Assembly: GCA_026873275.1 (NCBI GenBank)
Contig: JANTUC010000004.1
Coordinates: forward strand, 1,178,001-1,242,000
Length of the DNA stretch: 64,000 bases
Reading direction: 5' to 3'
From: Pseudopithomyces maydicus
Lineage: Eukaryota; Ascomycota; Dothideomycetes; Pleosporales; Didymosphaeriaceae
A model generated the notes under the pieces. It searched no databases and had not been told where the DNA came from. It saw nothing but the letters and a program-made list of their open reading frames with translations. Positions 13,216-24,019 of the stretch are shown one piece after another; positions within the stretch are counted from its first letter, which is position 1, and every line of letters begins with the position of its first letter. The position numbers and the translations under genes were made by a program.

Positions 13216-14331
13216 ATGTCTGCTCTTTCGAAAATACTATCGCTTGCAATCTCCCGCGTCGCGCTCAATCCAGCCGTGATTGGCGCTCTCCTCTGGATCT
13301 TGACTAGAGGACCTGATAGTATACGGGACCGCCTGATCAGCAAAGTGTCGGCGCTTCGTAACCCAGAGATGCTCCGACGTGTCACGAAGGCCCTCGGATG
13401 GTTGCTAGTGCTCGGAACAGCCAATACCGTGAACAGGAAGTTTAACGAGCTCGCACTGAACGCATACAGGGCGAATGACGAGCGAAAGAGATGGAAATGG
13501 AACGAGGAAATTGCAGTCGTAACAGGTGGATGCAGTGGCATCGGGCTGCTAGTGGTCAAGCGTTTGATTCTCAGGGGTGTCAAGGTCGCCATACTCGACG
13601 TGCAACAGCTGCCACCTGCTCTTCAGGGCTACGCCAGCATCAAGCTTTTCGTCTGCGATATCACTGATCCCTCGGCTGTTAGCAAGACGGCCGAAAAGGT
13701 CAAGGCGATGCTGGGATCGCCTTCGATTCTCGTGAATAACGCCGGGATTGGACAACCTCACGCGGTGCTCAAAACGTCGCCCGAATATCTGCGCAAGATC
13801 TTTGACGTCAACGTACTTAGCCACTGGTACTTGGTGCAAGAATTTCTCCCAGACATGGTAGCCAAGAATAAGGGGCATGTGGTGACGGTGGCCAGTATGG
13901 CATCCTACGTAACGGTTGCAGGAATGGTAGACTACGCGGCGACCAAGGCTGCAGTCCTGGCTTTCCACGAAGGTAATTATAGCTATGACAGGTATCATAT
14001 GGAGCTGACCCACCCCCTTATAGGCATCGCCGCGGAGGTCAGGCTCAGGCACAAGGCGCCGAACATCCTTTTCACTTCTGTCCACCCGCTCTGGGTCCGC
14101 ACACCGTTGCTTGAACCCTTCAACGCAGGGCTAAAGGCCACGGGAAGTCCCATATTGGAGCCCGAACAGGTAGCTGATGCAATAAGTGAGCAGCTGGCAA
14201 GGTGTTCGAGCGGTCAATTATATGTACCTGGATCGGCGAGTCAGGCCGCATCAATCCGGGGCTGGCCAAATTGGGCCCAAGAGTACTTCCGCGGGGGGCC
14301 GATAGCCAGAGCCTTGGTGAATGCAGAGTGA
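13216..14331 (+). CDS. Short-chain dehydrogenase/reductase, retinol-dehydrogenase-like
   Basis: NAD(P)-dependent SDR of the classical type, similar to the fungal retinol dehydrogenase/DHRS (SDR16C-like) group. It has a hydrophobic, probably membrane-associating N-terminus (residues 20-32 and 59-70), the cofactor loop TGGCSGIG (103-110), NNAG (174-177), the likely catalytic Ser227 (VASMASY) and YAATK (Tyr240, Lys244). An in-frame 51-base intron at 13973..14023 (donor GTAATT, acceptor TATAG) has no stop codon. Removing it joins HEG to IAAEVRLRH, as the family expects, and gives 354 rather than 371 residues. The ending WVRTPLLEPF and the GxLYVP motif fit substrate-loop and C-terminal parts. The substrate is unknown, probably a lipid or retinoid-like alcohol. 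Confidence 0.87.
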   Translation: MSALSKILSLAISRVALNPAVIGALLWILTRGPDSIRDRLISKVSALRNPEMLRRVTKALGWLLVLGTANTVNRKFNELALNAYRANDERKRWKWNEEIAVVTGGCSGIGLLVVKRLILRGVKVAILDVQQLPPALQGYASIKLFVCDITDPSAVSKTAEKVKAMLGSPSILVNNAGIGQPHAVLKTSPEYLRKIFDVNVLSHWYLVQEFLPDMVAKNKGHVVTVASMASYVTVAGMVDYAATKAAVLAFHEGNYSYDRYHMELTHPLIGIAAEVRLRHKAPNILFTSVHPLWVRTPLLEPFNAGLKATGSPILEPEQVADAISEQLARCSSGQLYVPGSASQAASIRGWPNWAQEYFRGGPIARALVNAE

Positions 14332-15392
14332 GGGGTTGTTTCTCCAGTGGGAAAATGGTTTCTTCAGGAATTGATTAATCTGTGCGGGGCGCAGTACAGG
14401 CTGTGTACATATGTATCGAACAGAGCTGAGGTGTACGGATACGCGGTGCAGTCAGCGTGAAAGGCGAGGGTGACCAGCTGAAGCGCGTGACGGCTTGTGG
14501 AATGTGCCCTCGCCGCAGACACAGTATCACCACGCTGGTAGGTGATTTGTGTATCTGCTCAGTGCATCCGTGTCTATGCTCAGTTGGGGAGGCCATCGGG
14601 GCGCCGATAGTTGCTCCGGATCCAGACCCCAGACCCGGGCCAGCGGCATGCAGAGCAGCCATGAGTGCAGCAGCGCAGGGCACTGAGCAGCCAAGGGGCT
14701 TAGAGCATCCGAGTCTCAGGAACCGCGACCCCCTCTGGCGGCGCTGACAGTGTCTAGTGTGCTGCAATTGCTGTAATTGCCTGCACCAGGCTGCGGTGTC
14801 TGCTCGACTGGTGTTTGGGGCCAGGTGCAGGCCACACCCACCCAGGGCCCACGTCCCCAGTGCCGGCCCCTCGCCACGGTGGCCACGCACAGAGCAGAGA
14901 ACAGGACAATGGCGGGCGAAATGGCGGTCACGACAATGCGTGGGTCAAAGACGCAGCGCGCAATTCTCGGTGGGTGTCTTTGTTAGCGAAGGCGATCCAC
15001 TCCCTCTCGTGAAGGCCGGGTCTAGCGGCTGGGGACGCCACTGATGCGTGGCGTCCAGGCCCCAACCGGCAAGGCGTGGCAGTTTTTGCGGGCGATAACT
15101 CGCCGCTTGTCGGGTCGCTCCTCGTCACCGAACGCCTCATCATGGAAATTGCGGAGTCGAGGCGGAGGGCAAAGGCGCCTAGCAGGTCACCTGTTTGTCC
15201 TCCGTTCCTCACCCTCTCCCGGCCTTGTCTTAAGCATCCCTCTCCCCCGCCGTCGCTGGCCTGCTTCCGCCCTCCCCCTTTCGCTTCGAGTCGATCATCT
15301 GTTGGCCGCGTGAAAAAAAATATGCCCTCTTGACATCACAGTACGCTACGCCACGCTAGCTCTCTCGGCTTCTACGACGGCACACGAAAACC
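14332..15392. other. Intergenic, GC-rich, 1.06 kb
   Basis: GC-rich spacer ahead of the membrane-protein gene. It has mirror-image chance frames on both strands (for example 14375..14890 on the minus strand) without recognisable domains. The last 200 bases are pyrimidine-rich and probably form the promoter and leader of the next gene. Confidence 0.4.
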
Positions 15393-16819
15393 ATGAGCCC
15401 CGTCGTGAGAATACCACGAGGCACCGACCCCAACATTGCCGACCACCATGCCATGCCCAAGACGCCCGAGGGGCTCATCATCGAGTCCTGGGCCCAGGGC
15501 TACCTGGTCGGCTCGCTCATCATCATGACCTTCATCACCCTCGCCAACATGCGCAGAGGCGTGCTTTTGCACAAGGCAAGTCCCACTTCTCACCGCTCCT
15601 GCTTGACCCCAAAACTAACTCCATGTTTAGTTAATTCTTATAGAGGTATTCCATCACTTCAACTCTGCTTACCATGTTGGCCCACCACTGACTTTACTTT
15701 GCAGCTGCTATTAGGGATATGGCAAGGCTTCTGGTTGTTCCCGGGGGTAAGACCAGTACCTGGTGGCTGTCCGTGGCCGCCATCCCACTCAACATGTCGT
15801 GGTTCCTCCACAACATCATTTCGTGGATGAAGATCAAGCCCTTCCTTTCCCGCTTCTGGAGCTTGATCTTCCTCTACACTTGCCTGCTCTCGTTCCCCTA
15901 CTGGGTCATCGAGATCTATGCAAACTTCTCCTACTTCAACGGGAACAGCAATTGGTTCAAGAAAACACGACCGCTAGAGCTCTTGTTCCGGGACCCCTGG
16001 TGGATCATCACGACCGTCTATCTCTTCTACATCATCAAGACCCACTATGCCATGACCATCAGAGAAATCATCCGCATCTCTCCGCGCTTCGGAATCATGT
16101 TGGCCTCGATGATCCTCAGCATCAGCTTCGTCGTCTGTGACGTGTGCTCAGTCACCGGCGCCATCAAGCTTGCCGGTGATGCCGACACCGGTATCAACCC
16201 TTTCTGGAAGCTGGCATTCGTCTTCAAATGTCTCACCGACTCGGTCATTCTGGACGATTTCAAAATGGCACTTGATCGATTAAGAGCATTCAAGATAAGC
16301 CGACTGGGAAGCTACTCAGCAGACGACAGCGACCGGCGCATGCGGAACGACAACAACCTTGTACAGACGTGGGAAAAGGCTGAACGGGAAGCGCAAGAAA
16401 AAAGGCGCACGCTCTCAGAGCACGGGGCAAGCTCGGACGACCAGGACCCACATGGCAACGGCGATATTTCCGACGGCTTCCAATTTCCTTTCCAAACCCA
16501 GGAAGGCAATTCGAAAGACACCAGGAATACGAGACAGGAGGAATCGTTTTTCCAGCAAGGCGAGCAGTATCGCGACCCACTTAGCATAGTTCGAAGCGCG
16601 TTCGACGATAATTCATCGTCGATCCAATCGGTGGATGCAACCCACCAACCCAAAAGACCAGAAGATGGTCAAAACCAGACATGGCACGAAGACGTCGATG
16701 CCCGCGATGTAGATGTCCGCGATCTCTACGCCGACGCACAGCGAGACCTCGACGGCCATCATCCTCCAGCGAAACCGGCGAGGAACACCAACGCACGGCG
16801 TTCACATACAACCGTTTGA
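15393..16819 (+). CDS. Conserved fungal multi-pass membrane protein with 15-base microexon and frame break
   Basis: Uncharacterised integral membrane protein conserved in filamentous ascomycetes. Exon 1 is 15393..15575. A GC-AG intron follows (15576..15630, donor GCAAGT), then a 15-base microexon (15631..15645, encoding LILIE), a GT-AG intron (15646..15704) and exon 3 (15705..16819). The joined reading LLHKLILIELLLGIWQGFW is strongly hydrophobic and family-like. Exon 3 then breaks frame at the G5 run 15743..15747; one extra G gives FPGGKTSTWWLSVAA and continues through several membrane spans (IPLNMSWFLHNIISW, FWSLIFLYTCLLSFPYWVI, WIITTVYLFYII, FGIMLASMILSISFVVCDV) to about residue 300. A polar, disordered tail of about 130 residues ends the protein. 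Function unknown. Confidence 0.75.
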
Positions 16820-17817
16820 GCAGAGTAGATTCATTCTGTCTTCACACTACGTCGCCCTTAGTCTTCCCTTTCGGCGACATCTATAATATTGATTTTAATG
16901 TATGCGGGGCTGGATTGCGATAGAGTTGCCAGCTCCGCAAGACGAATTGGATACGGCCTTTACATCTTGATGACGGGAAAAAAGAAGATTTGAATTGTCT
17001 TCATACGGTCATGGCGTTAGGCTCTTTTTTTTCCTTACAGATACCCCTGGGTCTTATCCTTCGAGTTATATGGGCGGTATATACATCAACTTGGGTCTAC
17101 TTTTTTTAAGAGTAGAAGGCAGAATAGGCCGGAATTGAATTTTGTTGCTTTAAAATGTGCGCAGTGCCGATTTTTGTGCGTGTTATGAGGAGATTCGCAG
17201 TTACACTGATCAGATGTACACATCCAGCGTCTGAAGTAACTGACTAGCCGTATTGGGATATCGTCGATGCCCTCCTTCCTGCGCACTCGGTACGACCCTT
17301 CCCATGCCCATCGGCAGTTTTCACTATTACTATACGTTCAAAATTCTCTCGATCATCATTGCCATCCTCCGCGCCAGTCTGACCCATCTCTGCGCCTCCC
17401 ACTCTGCTTGGGCGACCAATTAATCACGTCGGATAGCCTGCGCATACACACGAGGAAGGCACGACCCAGCTTTGCCACCATGATTCTTCTCCGAAGCGGT
17501 GGGACAACTTTTCTATCTATCATTTACATCGGATAATATCTCATTGCTTAATTGCCGCCTCGTGTATGCTCAACGTTCTCACTCACTTTCACTTTCACTT
17601 TAAGGCCCTCTGTTCAACACGTCGTGGCAACACTCGTAACAAAGTTTCCTACCTCAGCTACCAAAGTTACACTTACGTACCTTCAGCTTTGCCAGCGCGT
17701 CGGTCTGCGAGCGGATGTATCGACGTCAGGAGTAGGTGCGTTGTTCGATCGGATTCGGAACGTTTTGGCGTCGAGCAAAGAGCTTACTGTGCACGCAGTC
17801 CCAAAACTCTTGGCAAC
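16820..17817. other. Intergenic, 1.0 kb
   Basis: 3' end of the membrane-protein gene and promoter of the following gene. T-rich tracts occur at 17020-17035 and 17100-17110. A frame from 17566 runs in phase into the next gene, but I treat it as leader because conserved-looking sequence begins only near 17818. Confidence 0.4.
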
Positions 17818-19024
17818 ATGGCAGCTGCTGATGTGCTAGGAGCCAATCTTGTGGAAGGTTACAGCGGTCTACATCAGAAGGTGACGGATCTTCTGGACAA
17901 CCTATTGCATCTGCAGTCGAAGCAGAAGAGACTCAGCCTGCCAAAATATGGCGTTTCCTCCAGGATTCAAGCAATATTCGATGGCGACAGCACGTCTGAG
18001 ACCAGTGCAACAGGGTCGCCGAGTCATATGCGATCTCTTGTACGCATCATCCTAACGTTTCCTGAGAAGGCCATTGACCTTGTCGTCGCAGACCTGGAGG
18101 ATCATTTCCACTACATGCAAAGTACGTACCTTATTCAAGTGACACCGGACTATGCTTTCTGCAAACGCAAAAATCTTGTTCCTGGCTAACGATGATTTGA
18201 TAGAGGCCACTATGAGGAATCAAATCCAGATCCGCAACGTCCTCGTTGGCCATATTGACTCTCTGAAGGAAGAATTGCCAGATACCCTACACGCACAGTG
18301 TGAGCTTGGTTTCATGCACTTTGAGCACGAGAACCTCGACAAGGAATACACTAACAAGGTGACAATGATTATGTCGTCACCACTTGAAGAAGTGCCAAGG
18401 GAAGAGTTCTACGTCACCGAGGACAATTATGCTTGGGACATGTCGGAGCTCGCCGAAGCGATCGTATCGAACGGAGGTGTGATGCGAAATCCATTGAGCA
18501 AGGAGATATTCACGCCCAAGGACATCCAGGCCATATTGAATCACCCACACGGAAAGAAGCTCGCAGCGTTGCAGGTCGAGCAACAGCAGTTATCCCACGG
18601 AGTTCGCGAGGAGACAATCGCATGGATCGAGAAACTAGCCGATTCGATGGAGGTAGAGAGGGGCCGTGATTGGGAAGAGAGCTGGGATTTGATACAGGAG
18701 TTTCAACGATACGTTGCTCTTCGTAAGTCTTCCGTTGATGCAGAATTTCCTATGCTTACTTGAAAGGCCATCATGCTAATGTCTACAGTACCCGAGCGTG
18801 AACAAAAGACTATCCGCACGTATCGGTGCCCAATGGCTTTCGACAGTCATGCTCGCAAAGCATATGATACCACTATTCAAGAAGTATTGGACAGTGTTTT
18901 CAACGGCGAATTGTGTGTTCACAAGGGGTCTGATTATTTGCGTCAATCAGCTGCACACCTCAGAACTGCTCCTTGTGGTAACTCTGAGTCGGAGAAGTCG
19001 GAGCAGGGCTGCATGATGATGTGA
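17818..19024 (+). CDS. Hypothetical fungal protein with U-box-like motif
   Basis: 352-residue protein from exons 17818..18121, 18204..18722 and 18789..19024, all joined in phase by GT-AG introns. It is mostly helical and polar. Residues 197-225 read NPLSKEIFTPKDIQAILNHP followed by GKKLAAL; this resembles the first half of a U-box or modified RING fold (conserved Pro-Leu, Ile/Phe and His-Pro-x-Gly-Lys). The C-terminal part contains FDSHARKAYDTTI and SDYLRQSAAHLR, and the protein ends in CMMM. I do not recognise a named family. If the U-box reading is right it would be an E3 ubiquitin ligase-like protein; this is inference. No signal peptide or membrane span. Confidence 0.68.
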
Positions 19025-19393
19025 GACAGTAGTGTGCACACCAAGAGGAGGGGAGTCTTCTTTCGGGCATGTTCTAGGCAGATTGACATATCTGCAGCTG
19101 TAGCTTTCACCAATGGCAAGCAAAACAGGATCAAACAAATGACAGAATGTTCAACCGAAGCTCCTAAATCGAGTTTTACAATATCAAACTGAGATCTACA
19201 CCAAAATCGCTTCACCACCCTCGCTTTCAACCAAATTGCGCAAACAGGCACACACATACCTGCACCACCCACCACCAAACTAAAAGCCCATCGCCCGCAC
19301 ACACCGCACACCGCACCCCATCAATTCGATCTCACTCAAAATCCGCAACCGCAACTCCTCACCCACTATTCGGTCCCTCAGCAAATAAAAAAA
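19025..19393. other. Intergenic, 369 bases
   Basis: Spacer with a C/A-rich leader (19200-19390) ending in an A-rich start context (AAAAAAATG) for the secreted protein at 19394. Nothing else seen. Confidence 0.4.
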
Positions 19394-19841
19394 ATGAAGC
19401 TCATTTACCTCATCCCACTCATATTCATCCTCTCCGTCTCCGCCTTTGGAGGACGCTTCTCAACCGATCTCCTCGCCGTCATAACCCACCGCTCGACTTC
19501 CACCCCGAACACCACTGCCGTTCCATCTACCACCATTGGACTCTCCACTCCGCGCTCCACCGAGATGGCGAAAGTAAATCGCGTGTTTTGCAAGCCCTGC
19601 ACTGATATGCTGCGGAATTGTGTCTGTAAGATATTGACATACATACGTTGTTCGCTGTGAATGTGGGAGGAAGGAAAGGCTGACGAGGAATTTAGATGAG
19701 CGCCGTGTGGCTGGGGCGGTGGTGATGAAGGTCGTGTATGAGAATTGTTTGCGGGAGATCCATTATGGGGATGGACCGGGACGTTGCAAGAAGGAGGGAG
19801 GTGTGGTGGGTTATTTCGGGGTGGGGAAGTGTAAATTGTGA
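19394..19841 (+). CDS. Small secreted cysteine-rich protein (effector-like)
   Basis: 125-residue protein from exons 19394..19625 and 19696..19841. The 70-base intron has donor GTAAGA, a CTGAC branch-like motif and acceptor TTTAG. The N-terminus MKLIYLIPLIFILSVSAFGG is a clear signal peptide. A Ser/Thr-rich stretch follows, then a Cys-bearing C-terminal half: CKPC, NCVYERR, ENCLRE, GRCKKE, GKCKL (seven Cys). The unspliced frame would stop after 88 residues and miss most Cys residues. No family is recognised. Small size, secretion and paired Cys fit a fungal effector or antimicrobial-like protein; that role is inference. Confidence 0.68.
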
Positions 19842-20000
19842 TGCTGGGGATAGAATTCGGAATTGGATATGCGGCTCAAGGTCTCAGAGTCTGGAAAAAG
19901 TGTCATGTAATTGCAATTGGTAGCAGTGAAGAATGAATGAATGCGTAATGTTTTTGAAATTTATAATGTCTGTCTTTTTAGAGTTTCATAGCTTGACGGC

Positions 20001-21310
20001 TCAGCCCATACGTCCGAAAATAGACTTGGGTGTTATCCAAATGAACCAAGAAGCGACCCACAAATACCCAACCGCCCGTTCAAACACAGAAATAACTGTT
20101 TGGTTCATCCACCAGAGTGAGCTCTTCTTGAACTGCCTCCACTGGTATTGAACCAACCCTTCAAGAACAAATGATAGCGGCTGAATGCCCCAAAATACAA
20201 GCGTGCCTCTCCCCCAAGCGCGCGGTTGGTTATGCACCTCGAGCACTATTCCATGCATGATCATCGACATGATGAAAACAAGGCAGTTGTTCAAAATCCT
20301 GGAGAAAGATGTGCCCTGACGAATGCCAAGCAACTGCGTGAATGTCGACGCATGGAAGTTGAACGATTTGTAAATGAGGCGGTGCCAGAAGTTTGACCAG
20401 AAACCTCTCATGGTGTATGCGTGGGAAAAGGATCCGAAGAGCGGTGGCCACTCCCACGATTGGTCCACACCGCTTGCGATGAAAATAATGGCAAGGAAAT
20501 CGTGGAAAGCAGACAGAGAAAAGATGTCGGGGATGAACTTGTTGGCGGCCATGAAGGCACGGACGGCGATCTCTCGGCCTGTGATGGGCGAGATGGAAAC
20601 GTCGTTGGTGAAATACTGCTTCATGGCGCGTCGGAGGAGCACTTCCTTGTCGGGACTAACATCTGCGGCGGTGAAAGAACCGAAAGTTGCCGATACGCGG
20701 TATTCGTTGTATAGCTTCATCATGGTGTAGTTCAAACACAGATAGCATAGACGTATGAGTACCGCGGACCACTTGCCCCTAGTCGCAAGACTGTGGCGAG
20801 ACCGGGGTACTTCGACTGGTTTATCTTTGAAAGTGGTCTCGGAGGAGCGTTGGGAGAAGACAGTGGTGTGCTTCTGTTCAGGCCAGAGGTAAGGGTTCTC
20901 CCAGCTCCGCCCGATGCCTCGTACGTTGTACGCACGCTTCCATCCCGCCTTCCACGATTGATCGACATTCTCGGTCTTCTTTTCAGACATCTGTGCTCAG
21001 TATTTAGTCTTGGATCACATCGACCGTCGCCGAGGGTGTGACGTACGCTGGTAGAATCCTCTTGCATGAAGTTCAATGCCACCATGTGGGAAAACAGAAT
21101 TATCACATAACGAGAGAAGATGTCGTTCAGTTGTGAACTTGGTGTGAAATTTGGGGAAGCCTGAAGTGCTCCGTATGCTGGGGCTGCAAGCAAAAGGAAG
21201 CCAGTCCATTTGTTGAGATCTGGAAAACGTCCGACAACGAGACATGTAAAAGAGAAGGAAAAAGCCCAAGCTATGGGTTGCGCCGCGGAGCGCAAAGTCC
21301 ATTCGAGCAT
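20001..21310 (-). CDS. Wax-synthase-like membrane acyltransferase (MBOAT-related)
   Basis: 417-residue multi-pass protein resembling the fungal wax-synthase-domain/Tri7-like O-acetyltransferases, which move acyl groups to alcohols, often on secondary metabolites. Exons on the minus strand are 21310..21047 and 20990..20001, with a 56-base GT-AG intron in phase 0. The N-terminus MLEWTLRSAAQPIAWAFSFS is membrane-spanning. Family landmarks are FWSNFWHRLIYKSFNFHAS (F-W-x(3)-W-H) and the later MSMIMHGIVLE, which supplies the probable active-site His. An upstream in-frame Met (21403) would add 31 residues; I prefer 21310, where the family usually starts. No biosynthetic gene cluster is visible around it, so the substrate cannot be inferred. 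Confidence 0.82.
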
Positions 21311-22493
21311 GACGAAGGACTGGAAGTAGGAAGCCGAATATAACAATGAATGATAAGCCTGACCCTGCAGGTATGCTAATTTGGCGAGAAATTTATGAGA
21401 CAAATGAGTGTATCTATTTCAAAAGAGCGAGTGAATATAATGAGTGAATGAATGTAATGAGTGAATGGTGATTGCAAAACGATACACACAAAGAAAACTG
21501 AAGATGAGTTGTAAAGTCACGAATGGTGCAAAGAACTAGAATTACATATACTTTCTCTTGGTATGTTTGATTCTCAGCTCCAACGACGGACATTGCATTG
21601 TTGCGGACTGAAGACTCCGCTGCTATGGTTTGGACCATGGACCCCTAGATCGGACTGCAACGGCACACCGCCAGCAGCATAATTGCAGTATCTGTTGTGC
21701 TTGGCTATTCAACACGTCCGCTATTCTTTCGGTGTAACTTTAAGCATGATGTCCGCAAAAACGGGACGTAAGACACTACTGTGCAGTGGAAATTCGCAGC
21801 AGCGGGCATAAGTGGAGGCATGGTACACGGGTAAACCGCAGGGCGAAGTCCAGCATAGGGCGTCTCGGAGGGCGCCCTCGGAGGGTCTTCTCTGTACGGC
21901 CTGTCATAGGGCCTTTCCGGCATAAAAATTTGGGGTATTAGGCGTCCCCTACTTCGATCCAAGCCGGACTTCGGGCATTTGCATGGCTGCGCTTTAGCGC
22001 TAGCGCCAAGGAGAAATGCGCGGTAAGCACCGTTGTGGGGAGTGTGAACAGCCTCGTGCGCTAGTCTTCTATAGGCTAGCCTCCATGGCCTGTGTGTTTC
22101 GTTGGCGAGTACGCATCGAGGCTCAGCTTACAGCCGCACTGAGTATCTCTGCAACCACCTGTATGGCCTATACAAAAAGGGTTTTCATGCCAAGATTTGT
22201 CATGTCTTCATTGGGAAGTCTCACTGTTTCTGTCGGAACGCATCTATCTGTATTGCGCCGGATACCTAATTATGACAACACCAAAGATAGTGTTTTCTCT
22301 GTACAAGTGAGAAAACAACAGTACAAATAACCATTGCTCGGCCACACAGAGAACTCCATCCCATTCACCAACACTTCAACTTCCAGTTTACACTTTCGCT
22401 TTCCTACAGTCACTCTTTCTGCCAGGCCGCAGTCAACACCTCACTTCCTTCTTTACCACCCAATCACTTTCCAGACCAATCAACCCATTCAAA
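21311..22493. other. Intergenic, 1.18 kb, divergent promoter region
   Basis: Lies between the minus-strand acyltransferase and the plus-strand secreted peptide gene. A GC-rich palindromic patch (GAGGGCGCCCTC, about 21868) sits in otherwise average sequence. The last 150 bases are the pyrimidine-rich leader of the 22494 gene and resemble the leader of the 24020 gene. Confidence 0.45.
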
Positions 22494-22900
22494 ATGAAGT
22501 TCTTCGCCGTTCTCGCTCTCACCTTCGCTGCCGTCGTCTCTGCTGGCTGTGAAGCTGGCTCCACCCAGATGTGGTGCTTTGAGGGCAGGTGCGATATGAA
22601 TGGCGGCAACTGCCCGGGCAAGCGCGATACCTCCAACCACGCCGGCTTCAGTGTGGCTGCCGCAGCTCGTGACTTTGTGAACAAGGCTCCCGCGGCCAAG
22701 ATCGACGCCGAGTAAACGAACATATGCGGTATGGGTACCTCGTCCACCACTGTGGAGCTAGCACTGATACAGGCACAGTCCGGGGATGTCGCTGATGATG
22801 ATGAGAAGAGAGAGCATTTTGGATTTCTGGCATGGTGGTTAGCAAGGGGTTTGAGGGGGCTTGAAGCGTTACACAGTCTTTACCGATATTCAACAGCCAA
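22345..22900 (+). repeat. Duplicated unit, copy 1 (leader, CDS and 3' UTR)
   Basis: Resembles 23864..24420. The similarity includes the pyrimidine-rich leader (shared CACTCTTTCTGCC and CGCAGTC words), the coding sequence and a 17-base identical word ACAGTCTTTACCGATAT in the 3' region (22874..22890 here and 24394..24410 in copy 2). The arrangement is a direct duplication with about 1.5 kb between equivalent points. Confidence 0.65.
22494..22715 (+). CDS. Small secreted 4-Cys peptide, paralogue 1
   Basis: 73-residue protein. The signal peptide is MKFFAVLALTFAAVVSA, and a short 4-Cys core follows (spacing C-x8-C-x4-C-x6-C). Next come a dibasic KR and a tail ending GFSVAAAARDFVNKAPAAK then IDAE. 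It is paralogous to the gene at 24020: same signal peptide style, same number of Cys, KR at the same place and the same AAARD...PAAK...AE tail. KR could be a Kex2 cleavage site separating the Cys core from the tail. No known family; effector or secreted peptide is inference. Confidence 0.72.
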   Translation: MKFFAVLALTFAAVVSAGCEAGSTQMWCFEGRCDMNGGNCPGKRDTSNHAGFSVAAAARDFVNKAPAAKIDAE

Positions 22901-24019
22901 TATAGAACCAAGTTTTGGAAATATTTCTGTCCTATCTCTTTAGGTTTGCTAACCGTGACCGAGAACTAGATTCGCATAAAATTTTGGGTCCAAATTATGA
23001 AGAGGCAGTGCACGGTCCGCAGAGGATGGTATCGAAGCCCCATCTTTGCCTTCTTCGCGCGTGTGTGCAGCGAACCATCTGCGACGTGCGAATATGTTTT
23101 GATAGGGTAGTAGTTGGTGGTGCGGCAGGGAGTATTTAAAAAAAAAAACGCTGTTTGGGGAGAAATTGTTGCCGTGAGAATCTGCAAAGCACTATGTAAC
23201 CAAGGTTAGGCTGTGTAAAAACATGGGAGCAGTTCGCTGATCAAATACCTAGATTTTATCGCTCGGGATAATTGCACACTCTTTATTAGCGTAATCTCTT
23301 CCAGCCACGGTACAAGTATCCCATTGTCGAGATGGACTACGACACGTCTTCCGACGTTGGCAAAGGGACGCAACAGTTGAAGTGATACATTGATCGAATA
23401 CACGTCAAAATACCTGGGTGCACAACGCGAGGACCAAGGCCAGCCATACCCGTCGCAGCCAAACGAATACTTTTATTCCAGTGACAGCTTTTGGGGCTGG
23501 AAGACATGTTTGCCGGGTCTAATCCTGGTTAGTTCGAACATTAGTCTCGCTTGTGGGCCTGGGGTATGCTCAGCCCCCCAACGCGTGCGTATATTTTGGT
23601 TAGCTGGGCATGCCTCGCCCCCAACAATGCCAGCTAGTCCATCTAGTTCGACCATCTCGTGCGATGTTTCCGTACGACTGGTTTCACGATCATACAACGG
23701 CTTGGATCAAGCCTCACGACTCTCTCGGAGTCCATATACCAAGATCCGAAAATTGCCTGATCGGTATCGAAGGGCATTGCGTCGAGTAGACCAATGCCGA
23801 CGAAAAGCATCATGGAAAGCGAGCAAGAGTGGTATAAAGCATCGCCAGTTCTTCTCCCAAAGTCCATCATCACACTCACTAACAACTCAACTTCCAATCC
23901 ACTCTTTACTTCTCAATCACTCTTTCTGCCCGGTCGCAGTCAGCTTCCAATCCAACGCTCCAAACTTCCTTCTTAACAACCAAACCACCAACCACCAACC
24001 ACCAACCAACTCCACCAAA
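22716..24019. other. Intergenic spacer between the paralogous peptide genes, 1.3 kb
   Basis: Holds the 3' region of copy 1 and the promoter and leader of copy 2. There is an A12-like run near 23140. Long frames on the + strand (from 23390) simply run in phase into the second gene and look like leader sequence. No transposon feature recognised. Confidence 0.45.

Noticed and set aside
14375..14890. 171-codon minus-strand frame in GC-rich intergenic DNA
   Set aside because: Overlapped by equally long frames on the other strand, low-complexity His/Gly/Ala composition, no domain. Looks like chance in GC-rich sequence.
21311..21403. N-terminal extension of the acyltransferase to an upstream Met
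   Set aside because: Adds 31 residues before the usual MLEW-type start and reads like leader; not excluded.
21705..21962. 85-codon minus-strand frame, Pro/Arg-rich
   Set aside because: Looked like a transposon or retroelement fragment at first, but no motif supports it.
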